DNA from: an uncultured Bacteroidales bacterium
GTDB lineage: Bacteria; Bacteroidota; Bacteroidia; Bacteroidales; UBA932
Reading direction: 5' to 3'
DNA length: 63,737 bases
Assembly (NCBI GenBank): GCA_934725015.1
Contig: CAKVAS010000016.1
Span: forward strand, 1-63,737
Positions 28,377 through 38,600 of this stretch are shown in pieces. The notes beneath the pieces were generated by a model. That model saw nothing but the letters and a program-made list of their open reading frames with translations. It was not told the origin of the DNA and made no database searches. A program made the position numbers and the translations under genes. Numbering within the stretch: the stretch's first letter is position 1; the number at the start of each line of letters is the position of its first letter.

Positions 28377-29768
28377 ATGCAAAAGGTTTACAAACTAATG
28401 AATGACAATCCGATAGCCCGGTGGGCTGTCCTGATTCTCGTGGCATCGATGATGTTCTTCGCCTACATGTTCGTCGATGTGATGTCCCCTCTGAAGTCAA
28501 CAATCGAAAAGAGCGTCGCCGACGGAGGACTCGGATGGAACAGTTCCGTGTTCGGGACATACGCGGCTTCGGAATATTTCCTCAATGTGTTCTGTCTGTT
28601 CCTCATTTTCGCCGGAATCATCCTCGACAAGATGGGCGTCCGCTTCACGGGACTTCTCTCCGCAGGTCTCATGGTTCTCGGCGCGTCAATCAAGTTCGTC
28701 GGCATCTCGGACTGGTTCCAGACAACCGCGTTCTGCGGCTGGCTCGACAGCTGGTGGGTAGCACTGCCGGGAAGCGCCAAGATGGCCTGCCTCGGATTCA
28801 TGATCTTCGGATGCGGCTGCGAAATGGCCGGGACGACAGTGTCAAAAGTGCTTGCAAAATGGTTCAAGGGCAAGGAGATGGCGCTCGCGATGGGTCTTGA
28901 GATGGCAATCGCAAGGCTCGGCGTGTTCGCGGTGATGTGGATATCCCCGATCATCTCCGCAAAGTTCCCGAACGCGGCCATCGTCGCGCCGCTCGGATTC
29001 TGCACCGCGCTGCTCCTGATTGGACTCATCAACTACTTTGTGTTCACGGTGATGGACAGGAAGTTCGACAAGCAGCTCGCCGCAGCCGGAGAAGCCACCG
29101 AGGAGCACTCCGCCGAGGACGAGTTCCACATCAGCGACCTCGGCAAGATTTTCACCAGCAAGATGTTCTGGATTGTGGCCCTTCTCTGCGTGCTCTACTA
29201 CAGCGCAATCTTCCCGTTCCAGAGGTATGCCCCTAACTTCATCGAGCAGACTCTCGGCGTGGATTCCGCGACGGCGGCACAGCTCTTCAGCGTATTCCCT
29301 ATCCTCGCGATGTGCCTCACTCCGTTCCTCGGGGCATTCCTCGACTTCAAGGGCAAGGGCGCATCCATGCTGATGCTCGGTGCTGTCATCATGATTGTCT
29401 GCCACCTGAGCTTCGCGTTCCTCCTCCCGGCATACCCGTCCAAGGGCCTCGCCCTGACGCTGATTCTCACGCTCGGAGTCTCGTTCTCGCTCGTTCCGGC
29501 GGCTCTCTGGCCTTCCGTGCCAAAGATTATCGACGAGAAGATTCTCGGTTCGGCCTACTGCGTGATTTTCTGGGTTCAGAACATCGGTCTCTGCCTCGTT
29601 CCGCTGCTCATCGGCAATGTGCTCAACGCCACCGGAGGATATTTCTGGCCAATGATTATCTTCGCGTCATTCGGCGTACTGGCGTTCTTCTTCGCGCTGT
29701 GGCTCAAGGCCGAAGATAAGAAAAAGGGGTATGGGCTTGAACTTCCGAACGTACAGAAAACAGAATGA
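28377..29768 (+). CDS. MFS transporter, MFSD1-like (first of a pair)
   Basis: An inner-membrane transporter with about 12 helices and a hydrophilic central loop (around EEHSAEDEFHISDLGKIF). ILDKMGVRFTG after the second helix is the MFS motif A loop. LVPAALWPSVPKIIDEK and VIFWVQNIGLCLVPL resemble the C-terminal half of the MFSD1 branch, for which dipeptide transport has been reported in animals; the bacterial substrate is not known. I place the start at the ATG giving MQKVYKLMND (28377), though 28350 or 28398 are possible. The stop overlaps the ATG of the next gene (ATGA), indicating translational coupling with its paralogue. Confidence 0.85.
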   Translation: MQKVYKLMNDNPIARWAVLILVASMMFFAYMFVDVMSPLKSTIEKSVADGGLGWNSSVFGTYAASEYFLNVFCLFLIFAGIILDKMGVRFTGLLSAGLMVLGASIKFVGISDWFQTTAFCGWLDSWWVALPGSAKMACLGFMIFGCGCEMAGTTVSKVLAKWFKGKEMALAMGLEMAIARLGVFAVMWISPIISAKFPNAAIVAPLGFCTALLLIGLINYFVFTVMDRKFDKQLAAAGEATEEHSAEDEFHISDLGKIFTSKMFWIVALLCVLYYSAIFPFQRYAPNFIEQTLGVDSATAAQLFSVFPILAMCLTPFLGAFLDFKGKGASMLMLGAVIMIVCHLSFAFLLPAYPSKGLALTLILTLGVSFSLVPAALWPSVPKIIDEKILGSAYCVIFWVQNIGLCLVPLLIGNVLNATGGYFWPMIIFASFGVLAFFFALWLKAEDKKKGYGLELPNVQKTE

Positions 29769-31132
29769 AAAAGAACTTCTCAAAATGGGGCGTGCTGGCG
29801 CTGCTTGTGGTGCCGATGTTCGCGTCCTATTTCTTCGATGATATGTTCTCGGCAGTGTCCCAGATTTTCAAGACTCCGGGGATGTTGGAACTTGGATGGG
29901 ACTCCGCAGACTACGGATTCTACGCGGGCGGATATTCTTTCCTCTGCGTGTGGGGAGGACTGATTTTCTGCGGGATGCTGCTCGACAAGTGGGGTGTAAG
30001 AATCACGGGGTCGATATTCGTCGGGATGATGACCGTAGGAGCCGCTATGGTGACCGCCGCAATCTCGGCCGGACTGGCGCCGAAGGTTTCCCTGACAGTC
30101 TCATACATCGGATGTATGCTGTTCGGGCTCGGGTCGGAGATTGCCGGAGTCGCGGTGACACGTTCGATAGCGAAATGGTTCAAGGACGGCCCGATGGCGC
30201 TCGCTATGGGTCTTCAGCTGGCGATTGCCCGTCTGGGAACGGCCGCCGCGCTGCTGATTTCCCCCGTGCTCATAGATGAACACACCGACGGGACGGTTTA
30301 CAGGCTGTCCGAGACGAACCGACCCGCCCTTGTCGGCCTTGCGCTGCTGATGCTCGGATGCGTGCTCTGGGCGGCGTTCGTTGCGGTGGATGCGAGATTC
30401 GACAAAGGTTCGGGGGACATGAGTGGGGAGGCGTGCGCCGAAAAGGAGGCCGGACCAAAGAAGAAAGAAGAGGACAGGTTCCGGTTTTCGGACATATTCA
30501 GAATTCTCGGAAACAAGCGCTTCCTTATGATTGCGCTGCTGTGCGTGTTCTTCTACTGCTGCATCATCTCGTTCAAGAAGTTCGCCACCTCCATTCTCAT
30601 TCCGCGCTTCGACATACCGTCGGAAACTGCCGGGGTGATGGTCTCGATGATACCTTTCTTCACCGTCGTGTTCGCACCGCTGTTCGGCCTGCTTGTCGAT
30701 AAGGCCGGGAAAGGCCCACGGTGGATGATTTCCGGAGCAATCCTTGTATTCATCGCACATCTGATGATTGCCTTTGCCCCCGCAAGAATGAGCATCGGCG
30801 GGACGATAGCAGACACGAGGTTTCTGGGATATGTCGCCATAGGCATACTCGGAATAGGCTACTCGCTGCTCCCTGCCGCCATGTGGCCTTCGGTGCCGAA
30901 GATTGTTCCGGAGAAGAACCTCGGCACTGCCTATTCCCTGATTTACTGGATTCAGAACATAGGGCTGATGACTGTCCCGGTCGCCGTCGGAGCGATATTC
31001 AAACGCTTTGACGGGATTGAGGCGGCGATGAGGTCCGAGTACATCTTCATAGCCCTTTCCGTCGTCGCCATCATAATTTCCGCGCTGTTCGCGCTGTCGT
31101 CAAGGGAAGAGGGAATACAAGAGAAAGTTTGA
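29765..31132 (+). CDS. MFS transporter, MFSD1-like (second of a pair)
   Basis: A 455-residue paralogue of the preceding gene. It shares the motif A loop LLDKWGVRITG, the segments AKWFKDGPMALAMGLQLAIA and LPAAMWPSVPKIVPEKNLG, and YWIQNIGLMTVPV near the C-terminus. The central loop is charged and lysine-rich (AGPKKKEEDRFRFSDIFR). Start ATG overlaps the upstream stop by four bases. Two adjacent, related transporters may work as a heteromer or have divided substrates; sequence does not decide. Confidence 0.87.
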   Translation: MKKNFSKWGVLALLVVPMFASYFFDDMFSAVSQIFKTPGMLELGWDSADYGFYAGGYSFLCVWGGLIFCGMLLDKWGVRITGSIFVGMMTVGAAMVTAAISAGLAPKVSLTVSYIGCMLFGLGSEIAGVAVTRSIAKWFKDGPMALAMGLQLAIARLGTAAALLISPVLIDEHTDGTVYRLSETNRPALVGLALLMLGCVLWAAFVAVDARFDKGSGDMSGEACAEKEAGPKKKEEDRFRFSDIFRILGNKRFLMIALLCVFFYCCIISFKKFATSILIPRFDIPSETAGVMVSMIPFFTVVFAPLFGLLVDKAGKGPRWMISGAILVFIAHLMIAFAPARMSIGGTIADTRFLGYVAIGILGIGYSLLPAAMWPSVPKIVPEKNLGTAYSLIYWIQNIGLMTVPVAVGAIFKRFDGIEAAMRSEYIFIALSVVAIIISALFALSSREEGIQEKV

Positions 31133-31158
31133 GTTGAATGAAATTTGTCTTATCTTCG
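31128..31158 (+). promoter_or_regulatory. Promoter of the DUF1703 gene
   Basis: TTTG (31128-31131), 19 bases, TATCTTCG (31151-31158): one mismatch in the -7 box. It begins in the last codons of the upstream transporter gene and gives the ATPase/nuclease gene its own transcription. Confidence 0.6.
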
Positions 31159-31185
31159 TAGGCATCAACAAAACATCGGATGTAT

Positions 31186-32904
31186 ATGGACTACAAACTC
31201 ATACCTTACGGAATTTCAGACTTTGCGCAGTTGCGTCGGGAAAACAAGTACTATGTCGATAAGACGACATATCTCCCGAAATTGGAGGAAGCGGGAAACT
31301 TTCTGTTTCTGATACGCCCACGCAGGTTCGGAAAGAGTCTGTTTCTGTCCATGCTGAAGCACTACTACGACATTGAAAACGCAGGCAACTTCGATGAACT
31401 CTTTGATGGACTTTATATTAAGGAACATCCGACTCCGCTCCGCAATTCGTTTCTTGTCCTGCATTTTGATTTTTCGCAAACAGGCGGTAATATCGATACG
31501 ATTGAGGAGAATCTCGGGAATTATTTTTCTGTTGTCCTGAGTGTGTTTGCCCGTAAATATGAGAAATATTTTCATGACGGATTCGCGCAGGAGGTCAACA
31601 GCAAGGCATCATATCTTGAGAAATTCGACTGGATTGTACAATACGCGAAATACTACAACCGGCCGCTATATCTTATTGTCGATGAATATGACAACTTCAC
31701 CAATACGGTGCTGAATGTCAAGGGAGAGAAGGTCTATCATGCGATGACACACGCGGAAGGGTTCTACCGAGATCTGTTCAAGAAATTCAAGCCAAATTTT
31801 GACAGGATTCTCATGATGGGAGTCAGCCCCGTCACGATGGATGATGTCACAAGCGGCTACAACATAGCCACAGCCCTGACCCTCGACCCCAAATTCAACA
31901 TGATGCTCGGTCTGAGTGAGACGGAGGTCAGAGAAATGATTCGCTACTATCAGTCAGTCGGGGCTCTGAAAGCCGAAGAGGAAACGCTGATTACCGAGAT
32001 GAAGCCGTGGTATGACGGATATTGCTTCGCGCCGGAATCCTTGGACATTGACCCGAAGATGTTCAACACGGATATGGTCAGCTACTACCTGCGCCACTAC
32101 ATCAGGAACGGCGCGGCTCCGGCAGAAATGCTTGACAGGAACACAGCGACGGACTACAACAAGCTGGACAAACTCATCCGGTTGGACGACATTGACGGCG
32201 ACCGCAAAGGAATACTGCTTGAAATCGCGGAAAACGGACAGACGATCGGAAATGTCCAGCCGTCCTTCCCCGCTCATCAGCTGATGCTTCCGAATATGTT
32301 CAGGAGCCTGCTCTATTACTATGGAATGCTGACCATCACGGGAACCGACGGCAGCGACACAATCCTCGGAATCCCCAACAACAATGTCCGCAGGCAATAC
32401 TACGACTATCTTGTTGTTGAATACGGAAAAATCAAATCCATTGACACGGACGCACTCAACAGATACTTCAAGGAAGCGGCTCTTCGCGGAGCATGGCATC
32501 CGATGCTGGAATACATATGCCGGAAATACGACGAGACGACGTCGGTACGCAGTCTGATTCAGGGAGAGAGGAATCTTCAAGGCTTCATGACCGCATATTT
32601 CAGTCTATCCCCATATTATAAGATAAATCCGGAGATGGAGATGAACCATGGTTACTGCGATTTCTTTCTGATGCCCGATTTCAACCGCTGCCCGACAACA
32701 GCCCACAGTTATATAATCGAACTGAAATATCTCACCAATGATGCATCCGAGGCAAAGGCACTTGCACAATGGAATCAGGCGGTTGAACAGATTAAAGGAT
32801 ATACCGTAGGAGAAAAGCTGCGGATTCTCGCTGCCGGAACAACCCTGCACGCCATTGTCGTTCAAATAAAGGGATATCACCTGCTCCGAATGGAGGAGGT
32901 TTAG
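31186..32904 (+). CDS. AAA-ATPase-like protein with PD-(D/E)XK nuclease domain (DUF1703)
   Basis: About 572 residues from MDYKLIPYGISDF (an ATG two codons upstream at 31180 is equally possible). The N-terminal half is the AAA-ATPase-like domain: KYYVDKT, Walker A RPRRFGKSLFLSML near 43-56, and a Walker B-like LYLIVDEYDNF. The C-terminal part is a PD-(D/E)XK domain, with YCDFFLMPD followed by the E-x-K strand YIIELKYL and QAVEQIKGY. These proteins occur in many copies in gut Bacteroidota and Clostridia; their role is unproven, and DNA defence or mobile-element control has been suggested. It stands alone here. Confidence 0.9.
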   Translation: MDYKLIPYGISDFAQLRRENKYYVDKTTYLPKLEEAGNFLFLIRPRRFGKSLFLSMLKHYYDIENAGNFDELFDGLYIKEHPTPLRNSFLVLHFDFSQTGGNIDTIEENLGNYFSVVLSVFARKYEKYFHDGFAQEVNSKASYLEKFDWIVQYAKYYNRPLYLIVDEYDNFTNTVLNVKGEKVYHAMTHAEGFYRDLFKKFKPNFDRILMMGVSPVTMDDVTSGYNIATALTLDPKFNMMLGLSETEVREMIRYYQSVGALKAEEETLITEMKPWYDGYCFAPESLDIDPKMFNTDMVSYYLRHYIRNGAAPAEMLDRNTATDYNKLDKLIRLDDIDGDRKGILLEIAENGQTIGNVQPSFPAHQLMLPNMFRSLLYYYGMLTITGTDGSDTILGIPNNNVRRQYYDYLVVEYGKIKSIDTDALNRYFKEAALRGAWHPMLEYICRKYDETTSVRSLIQGERNLQGFMTAYFSLSPYYKINPEMEMNHGYCDFFLMPDFNRCPTTAHSYIIELKYLTNDASEAKALAQWNQAVEQIKGYTVGEKLRILAAGTTLHAIVVQIKGYHLLRMEEV

Positions 32905-32914
32905 CTTTGTATCA

Positions 32915-32952
32915 AACCCCGAAAGTTTGCGGATTTTGACGTTTTCGGGGTT
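32915..32952. terminator. Bidirectional terminator
   Basis: AAACCCCGAAA and TTTTCGGGGTTT pair around a 15-base loop and have A/T-rich flanks on both sides. It can end the DUF1703 transcript on the plus strand. Between here and 33118 are two more GC hairpins (AATCCCC...GGGGAT near 33013-33056, and GGACGGCG...CGCCGTC at 33064-33092), and no gene. Confidence 0.7.
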
Positions 32953-33118
32953 TAAAATTAAGTCAATTCTATAAATACTCAAAAGCAAACAATCATGTCA
33001 TGAAGAGTCTAATCCCCGATTGCAGGCGAAACAGTCTCCAGCTGTGTGGGGGATAATGAACAAGGACGGCGGCCGGGGTTCCCGGTCGCCGTCTGTTGTG
33101 ACATAGGGGAAGATAAGC

Positions 33119-35647
33119 TTACGAGATTATCTTCACATTCTTGACTTCCCATGTAGGGGCGCATGATGTTGTGCTGACATATTTGAAGGCTATCTGAATC
33201 TTGCAGCCGTCAAAGGCGCTCAAATCAACGCTTGTATCCGTAAATGTCCAAGAGTTGCCGCTCGGATATGTTTCAATCGTCAGAGGTGTCCAGTTCTCGT
33301 CACCGACTTTCCTCGCAACGACAGATATATAATCACCTTTTTCTCCAACCGAAGCAAAATTAAGCGCATGAGAGAATGTGAGAACAGTCTTCTCTGCTCC
33401 CGCAAGGTCTATTTCCGGAGAAACGAGAAGCGCTTCGGCCGCATTGTTTACTTTACTTACATATGCCGATGCCTTCATATACTTATTCTTGCTATCAAGG
33501 TTCCAGACCCAACTCAAGCTCCCAAGAGAAACATTCTCAATCGTGAAATCACCCATAGTGCTTGAGAAAGGAGCGTCAAGATAAACCTTTGCCTTCCTCT
33601 CATGAGTAAGAGCGACCTCGACGCTGTTGCCGCCCGGCACTGAGATCACGAGAGTTCCGGTAATGGCGTCAGTATCCGAAGTATTCGCAGAAACCGGCTT
33701 CACTGACACTTTCAGACCCTCAACAGTTGCGGCGAAGTGAGTTGATTTCGTATAGACGGAAACCGCCTCGATTTTCGTTCCCTCGACAGTAATTGTCTTG
33801 GCCGAAGTTTCCTCGCCCTTCCAGATGAGCTCGGCAGGGTCAACACTGAGGATGACAGGGTCTTCGGTGTTGGCGAAGGCTGCGACATCAGCGGCCGTGT
33901 TCGGATAGATGACAGGCTTGCCGTTGTTGGTCTTCGCGACTCCGGAGATGTTGCCCTTTGTCGTCGAGCCGATGAAGTTCTTCGCCCATGAGCAGGTCTT
34001 GTAGGTGCTTACGGTGAACTTGGCGTCGCCCTCGACAGCCTTGAAATCCACTGTCGCATTGCTTGACTTGCCGTCGTTCCATACGGTTGCGGCGGCGATT
34101 CCGTCAGGGGTCACGTCCTTCACTGTCACATACATTCCGGCATACTTGGCAATATCCTCAGCGGCAATCACCGGCGTAATGAACTCCTGACCATGCGCAA
34201 GAGTCTTAACCGTACCGCCCGTAACCTGATACATTCCGTTGTTCACGCCGCAGGTCGCATCCAAGAGGCTGAGCTGAACCTTGTCTCCGACAGCGAAATC
34301 CTTCTGGAACGCATTGCCGTAGCAGAGAACGCCCGTGCCGGCTTCGCCCTTGCCGTCCTCAATCGTGATGCTCTTGTAGAGGTTGTTGTCGGCGTTGATT
34401 GCCGTAACGATGCCCTCGACGAAGTTGCCCGCAAGGCTGAGGCTCCTCTCCGCATTGGTGTCGCTGAGATACTTTGCAAGTTCAGCAACAGTGAGTGTGG
34501 TAGTCTCAGTTCCGAGAGTGGTGAACTCAAAGGCTTCAGATTCATGCACGGTGCCCTCGTAGTCAAGGTATGCCGCGATGGAGTATGCGGTCGAAGGCTC
34601 AAGAACGACTGCGCCTTCTTCAGTGCTTTCGGTGAAATCGTACGCGAGCTTGCCGTCCTCAGGAACGGTGAGCGCAATCTTCTGCGAAGCCTTGCCCTGA
34701 CGAAGGATGAACCCTGCGCCGTCGATAGGCTCGATGCCGCCGTAGTTATAGGATGCGGAAACGGAGGCTGTCTTTGCAGTCACCTTGGAAAGCGTCACAG
34801 GATTCCACTTGAGCTCGTCCGCCCTCGGCTCCTGCTCATCCTCATAGAGGTAAGGAAGATTCTCGCTCCCGCCCAGCTGGCAAGTGCCATAGCTCGGAGC
34901 GAACTCAAACCATGTACCGCCCTTCTCGATTTTCGCGTGACCGTCCTCAGTAAAGCTTACAGCCCAGGCGTTGGCCGTCTTGTCATCAGCCGTAACGTTG
35001 AATGAGGCATAGGAACCGCTCTTGTAGAGGTAGCGTCCGTCGGCCAGCTGCTTAACCTTGAACCCGTCCTTGTCGGCTGCAAAGATGAAGGAATTGTCCT
35101 GATCCTTGAGCGTTATGGTCTTGTTCTCGTCCGACATTGCGGAAGTGACGACCCTCACGCTCTGATAGGAGTAGGACGACGAGCCGTCGGTGTTAGGAGT
35201 CTGCGCAAGATAGCCGCCCTTCTCCTCGTTGTAATAGACGATGAGGTAGGCCTTGCCCGCAGTCACCTTATCGACCCTGTGATAGACATGGTCTCCGGAA
35301 GCCTCGGCAAAATACTGATTGAACTTGATGTACTGAGTGTCGCTTCCGCAGACAATCTTCGCCTCGCCCGTGCGTGACTTGAACGTTTCGAGAACAGAGA
35401 AAGATACCTTCGTGTCGCCGGTGCCGCCTTCCTTAACCGAAGGAGTAATCCAGCGCGAGCATGAAGTGAGTTCCCAGTCAGCCGCAGCGGTGACCGTGAT
35501 TTCAACGCTTCCTCCGGCGGTTGGAAGCGCCACATAGGACTCGGAGAGCTTTATGCTTGACAGCGTCTCCGCAGGCTTGTCCTTCTGACATCCGACTGCC
35601 AGCAACAGGCAAGAAAGAACAAATGCTATAAAATATCTTGGTTTCAT
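33119..35647 (-). CDS. Large surface lipoprotein with BACON and DUF5689-like domains
   Basis: An 842-residue lipoprotein: MKPRYFIAFVLSCLLLAVGC gives a lipobox with Cys at 20. Residues about 30-110 look like a BACON-type Ig domain (GGSVEITVTAAADWELTSCS). A middle section (about 120-260) has repeated Tyr/Gly strands. At about 385-520 lies a DUF5689-like OB domain (GNFVEGIVTAINADNNLYKS). The end (about 690-842) resembles the choice-of-anchor J jelly roll (ALLVSPEIDLAGAEKTVLTF). It follows the Oar-like receptor by 17 bp, so it is probably co-expressed and surface-exposed. The ligand is unknown. It is not a SusD protein: I see no SusD-like helical repeats. Confidence 0.8.
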   Translation of the reverse strand: MKPRYFIAFVLSCLLLAVGCQKDKPAETLSSIKLSESYVALPTAGGSVEITVTAAADWELTSCSRWITPSVKEGGTGDTKVSFSVLETFKSRTGEAKIVCGSDTQYIKFNQYFAEASGDHVYHRVDKVTAGKAYLIVYYNEEKGGYLAQTPNTDGSSSYSYQSVRVVTSAMSDENKTITLKDQDNSFIFAADKDGFKVKQLADGRYLYKSGSYASFNVTADDKTANAWAVSFTEDGHAKIEKGGTWFEFAPSYGTCQLGGSENLPYLYEDEQEPRADELKWNPVTLSKVTAKTASVSASYNYGGIEPIDGAGFILRQGKASQKIALTVPEDGKLAYDFTESTEEGAVVLEPSTAYSIAAYLDYEGTVHESEAFEFTTLGTETTTLTVAELAKYLSDTNAERSLSLAGNFVEGIVTAINADNNLYKSITIEDGKGEAGTGVLCYGNAFQKDFAVGDKVQLSLLDATCGVNNGMYQVTGGTVKTLAHGQEFITPVIAAEDIAKYAGMYVTVKDVTPDGIAAATVWNDGKSSNATVDFKAVEGDAKFTVSTYKTCSWAKNFIGSTTKGNISGVAKTNNGKPVIYPNTAADVAAFANTEDPVILSVDPAELIWKGEETSAKTITVEGTKIEAVSVYTKSTHFAATVEGLKVSVKPVSANTSDTDAITGTLVISVPGGNSVEVALTHERKAKVYLDAPFSSTMGDFTIENVSLGSLSWVWNLDSKNKYMKASAYVSKVNNAAEALLVSPEIDLAGAEKTVLTFSHALNFASVGEKGDYISVVARKVGDENWTPLTIETYPSGNSWTFTDTSVDLSAFDGCKIQIAFKYVSTTSCAPTWEVKNVKIIS

Positions 35648-35664
35648 CTTAATCGGATTTGGAA

Positions 35665-38600
35665 TTAGTTAAACATATATTTGATTCCCACCTGAGCGTA
35701 CCAGCACTGGCCGATTGAGACAACCGGGTTCCATATCTGTGTGTTCCCGCTGACAGCCTCAGGAGTTGAATATACCGGATAGCCCTCGGCATCGACGCCG
35801 GCATACTTGAGGATGCGCGCCGCATTGTTGGTGTCGGCGTAGCTCTGGTTCATCTGCTTCATCACGCCGTACCTTGAATTGAAGATGTTAGCGAGATTCT
35901 TGATGTCGAAGTTGAGCTGGAGAGTGTTCACTGACTTTCCGACCTTAATCTTGAAGTCATGAGCGTAGTGGAAGTCAATCCTGTGAACCCAAGGAGAATA
36001 TACGCTGTAGGCCTCGGCATACTCGCCCTGATGCTTGCTGAGGTACTTGTCCTTGTGAACATAGTCCATGAAACGGTCGCGGTCATCCTCTGAGACGAAG
36101 CGGAACTCGTTGTTCGCGACCTGCTCGTCGGTAGGGATGTAAATCGCGTCGTAGCTATAGTTGTCACCGTTCATGTCGTTGGCGAACATATAGGAGTAGT
36201 TGTAGCCACCCCTCCATGCCTCGTAGAAGATGCCGAAGGTGTTGTCGGCCTTGTCCCTGTAGGAAAGGTTCACGAACGCGCGGTCCGGAGTCGTGTAAAT
36301 CGAGTTGTGGAGAGTAGCGTAGTTAGGGCCGTTCACAGTCGGGATGTAGGTGAACGCTGAAGAAGCGTTTGAACCCGGCATTCCGGTAACCTCCTTGGAA
36401 ACAAGGTGCGTGTATGAAGCGGTGATGTCAAGTCCGCGAATCGGGCTGATGTTGAACGTCAGGTTTGCGGAATAGCCATAGCCCTTGTTGGTGTTGGTGA
36501 GCACATACGCGCTTGTCTTCGTATATTTGAAGTCAGACGGATAGATCGGACGGTTGTCCGGACCGTTGAACCTCGCGAATCCCTCGACAGGCTTAACATT
36601 GTAGTCCGTGAGGCAGACCGCGTTCACTGTCTTGTTGAAGATGAACTCTCCGCCGATGCTCATAGGGAAAGAAGTCGGGAAGTTGTAGTCGAGAGCCACG
36701 GAAGTCTTCCAGACCTGAGGCATCCTGAACTTAGGATCCACGGCCTGTATCTCGGAAGGAGCCACGCCGTCCTCAGGAGAGATGGTGGTAGGGAACTTCT
36801 TAGGGTCAAGCTCGTTCATCTTCTTGAGAAGGTCGGCGACATTCGTTATCATGTTCCCCTTGAAGCTTTCAAGAAGCGGATCCGGAGTCGGGTTGTTCTG
36901 GTCGTCGTAAGTCGTGGTAATGGAGGCGACGTTCTGAACCATGCCGGCGTTCGTAGGCATATTCGTGAAGAACACCAGAGGCAGACGGCCGCTGAACAGG
37001 CCCGTGCCGCCGCGGAACTTGAGGCTGTTGTTGCCGAAGATGTCCCAGCTGAAGCCGACTCTCGGAGAAATCTGAACCTTGGTCGTAGGCCACTTGCCGG
37101 TGTCGATGTGCTTGCCGTTGTAGTCGATGTCATAGATGGCCTGGTTCGTCATCAGATCCTTGTTGTTGAAGACAAGGGTCTCAAGACGGAGACCGTAGGT
37201 GAGCTTGAAGTTCTCGGTCGGGTTCCACTCGTCCTGTCCGTAGAGGGCAATCTTGGAGTAGCGCACCCTCGCCGCAGGATTCTCCTCGCCGTCGTAGCCG
37301 TAGGTGAGGGCGACGGTCTCGGGAGCCGCGCCGCTGAGGAAATCTTCAAGGCTGTTGTAGCGGTAGTAGCCGGTTCCGTTTCTCATGTAGGAGTTGTCGG
37401 CCATCTGATACTCGTAGCTGAGTCCGGCAGTCACCTTATGCGTTCCGGCATAGTAGGTCACGTCATCCTTGATGGTGAACACCCTGTTGTGGACACCGTT
37501 GTTCCAGGAGAAGAGCTCGTAGCCAGCCGACATGAGCGGAGTCACCGTGCCGGTGCCGTCGAGAATGTCGATGAACGGGAACTTGTCGGAGCTTGAGCCG
37601 CGTATGTCGTCAAGCATCGAGAAGGTCGCGAGCAGCTGGTTGGAAATGTTATCGGTAATCTTGCTGTTCAAATCAGCGGAGAACGTGTGCACCTTGTTGT
37701 CCTGAGAGTAGAGAGAGTTTGCGAAGGCCATCGAATACTGGGAAAGACGGTTCTGCGTCGTGCGCTTGCCGCAGTTGGAAGAAGAGCCGTTGGTGCTCTT
37801 CCAGTCACGGTTGAGCGTGTAGTTGTAACGGACCGCGAGGTGATGGTTCTGCGTGATGTTCCAGTCGAGGCGGGCGAGAACCTTCATGTTGCTCGTCTCG
37901 GCCGGGAAGTCGGTAGCGGAGCCGGTGTCGTAGCCATACTTGTCCTTGAGGTGCTTTGAGACCTGCTCCATCTGAGCGACTGTAGTCCTTGAAATGTATG
38001 CATCCGGATCGGCCACGCCATCATTAGAAGGCCTCCAGCGGTTCACGACCGTAGGAGACTGGGTGTATTCAAAGTTGGCGAAGAAGAAGAGCTTGTTCTT
38101 AACGATAGGGCCTCCGAAGGTCGCACCGTAGGTGGTTGTCCTGTCCTTGTCCCTTGCGCCGGACACATCCTGATGGTTAATCTGGTTGCCGCGCATATTC
38201 TCGTTGCGGTGATACACATAGGCAGACCCCTTGAACGTGTTGGTACCGGACTTGGTGATGGCGTTCACGCCGCCGCCGATGAAGTTGTTCTGGCGCACGT
38301 CAAAAGGAGAGATGACGACCTGAACCTCTTCAATCGCGTCGATTGAGATAGGAGAGCCGCCGCCGGGAAGTGCGGACGAAAGTCCGAAGTTATTGTTGAA
38401 GTTCGCGCCATCGACCGTGAAGTTTGCCGTGCGGCCGTCCGAGCCCGCGAAGCCCATCCCGACTCCGGTGCCGCCGTAAGGCGAGAGCTTAGTTATGTCG
38501 GTAATGCTTCTGCTGACCGTAGGGAGCGCATCCATCTGCTTGTTGGAGATGTTGGTCGCGGCGCCTGTTTTCTCAGCCGAGAACTTTGACGCGGGAGCCG

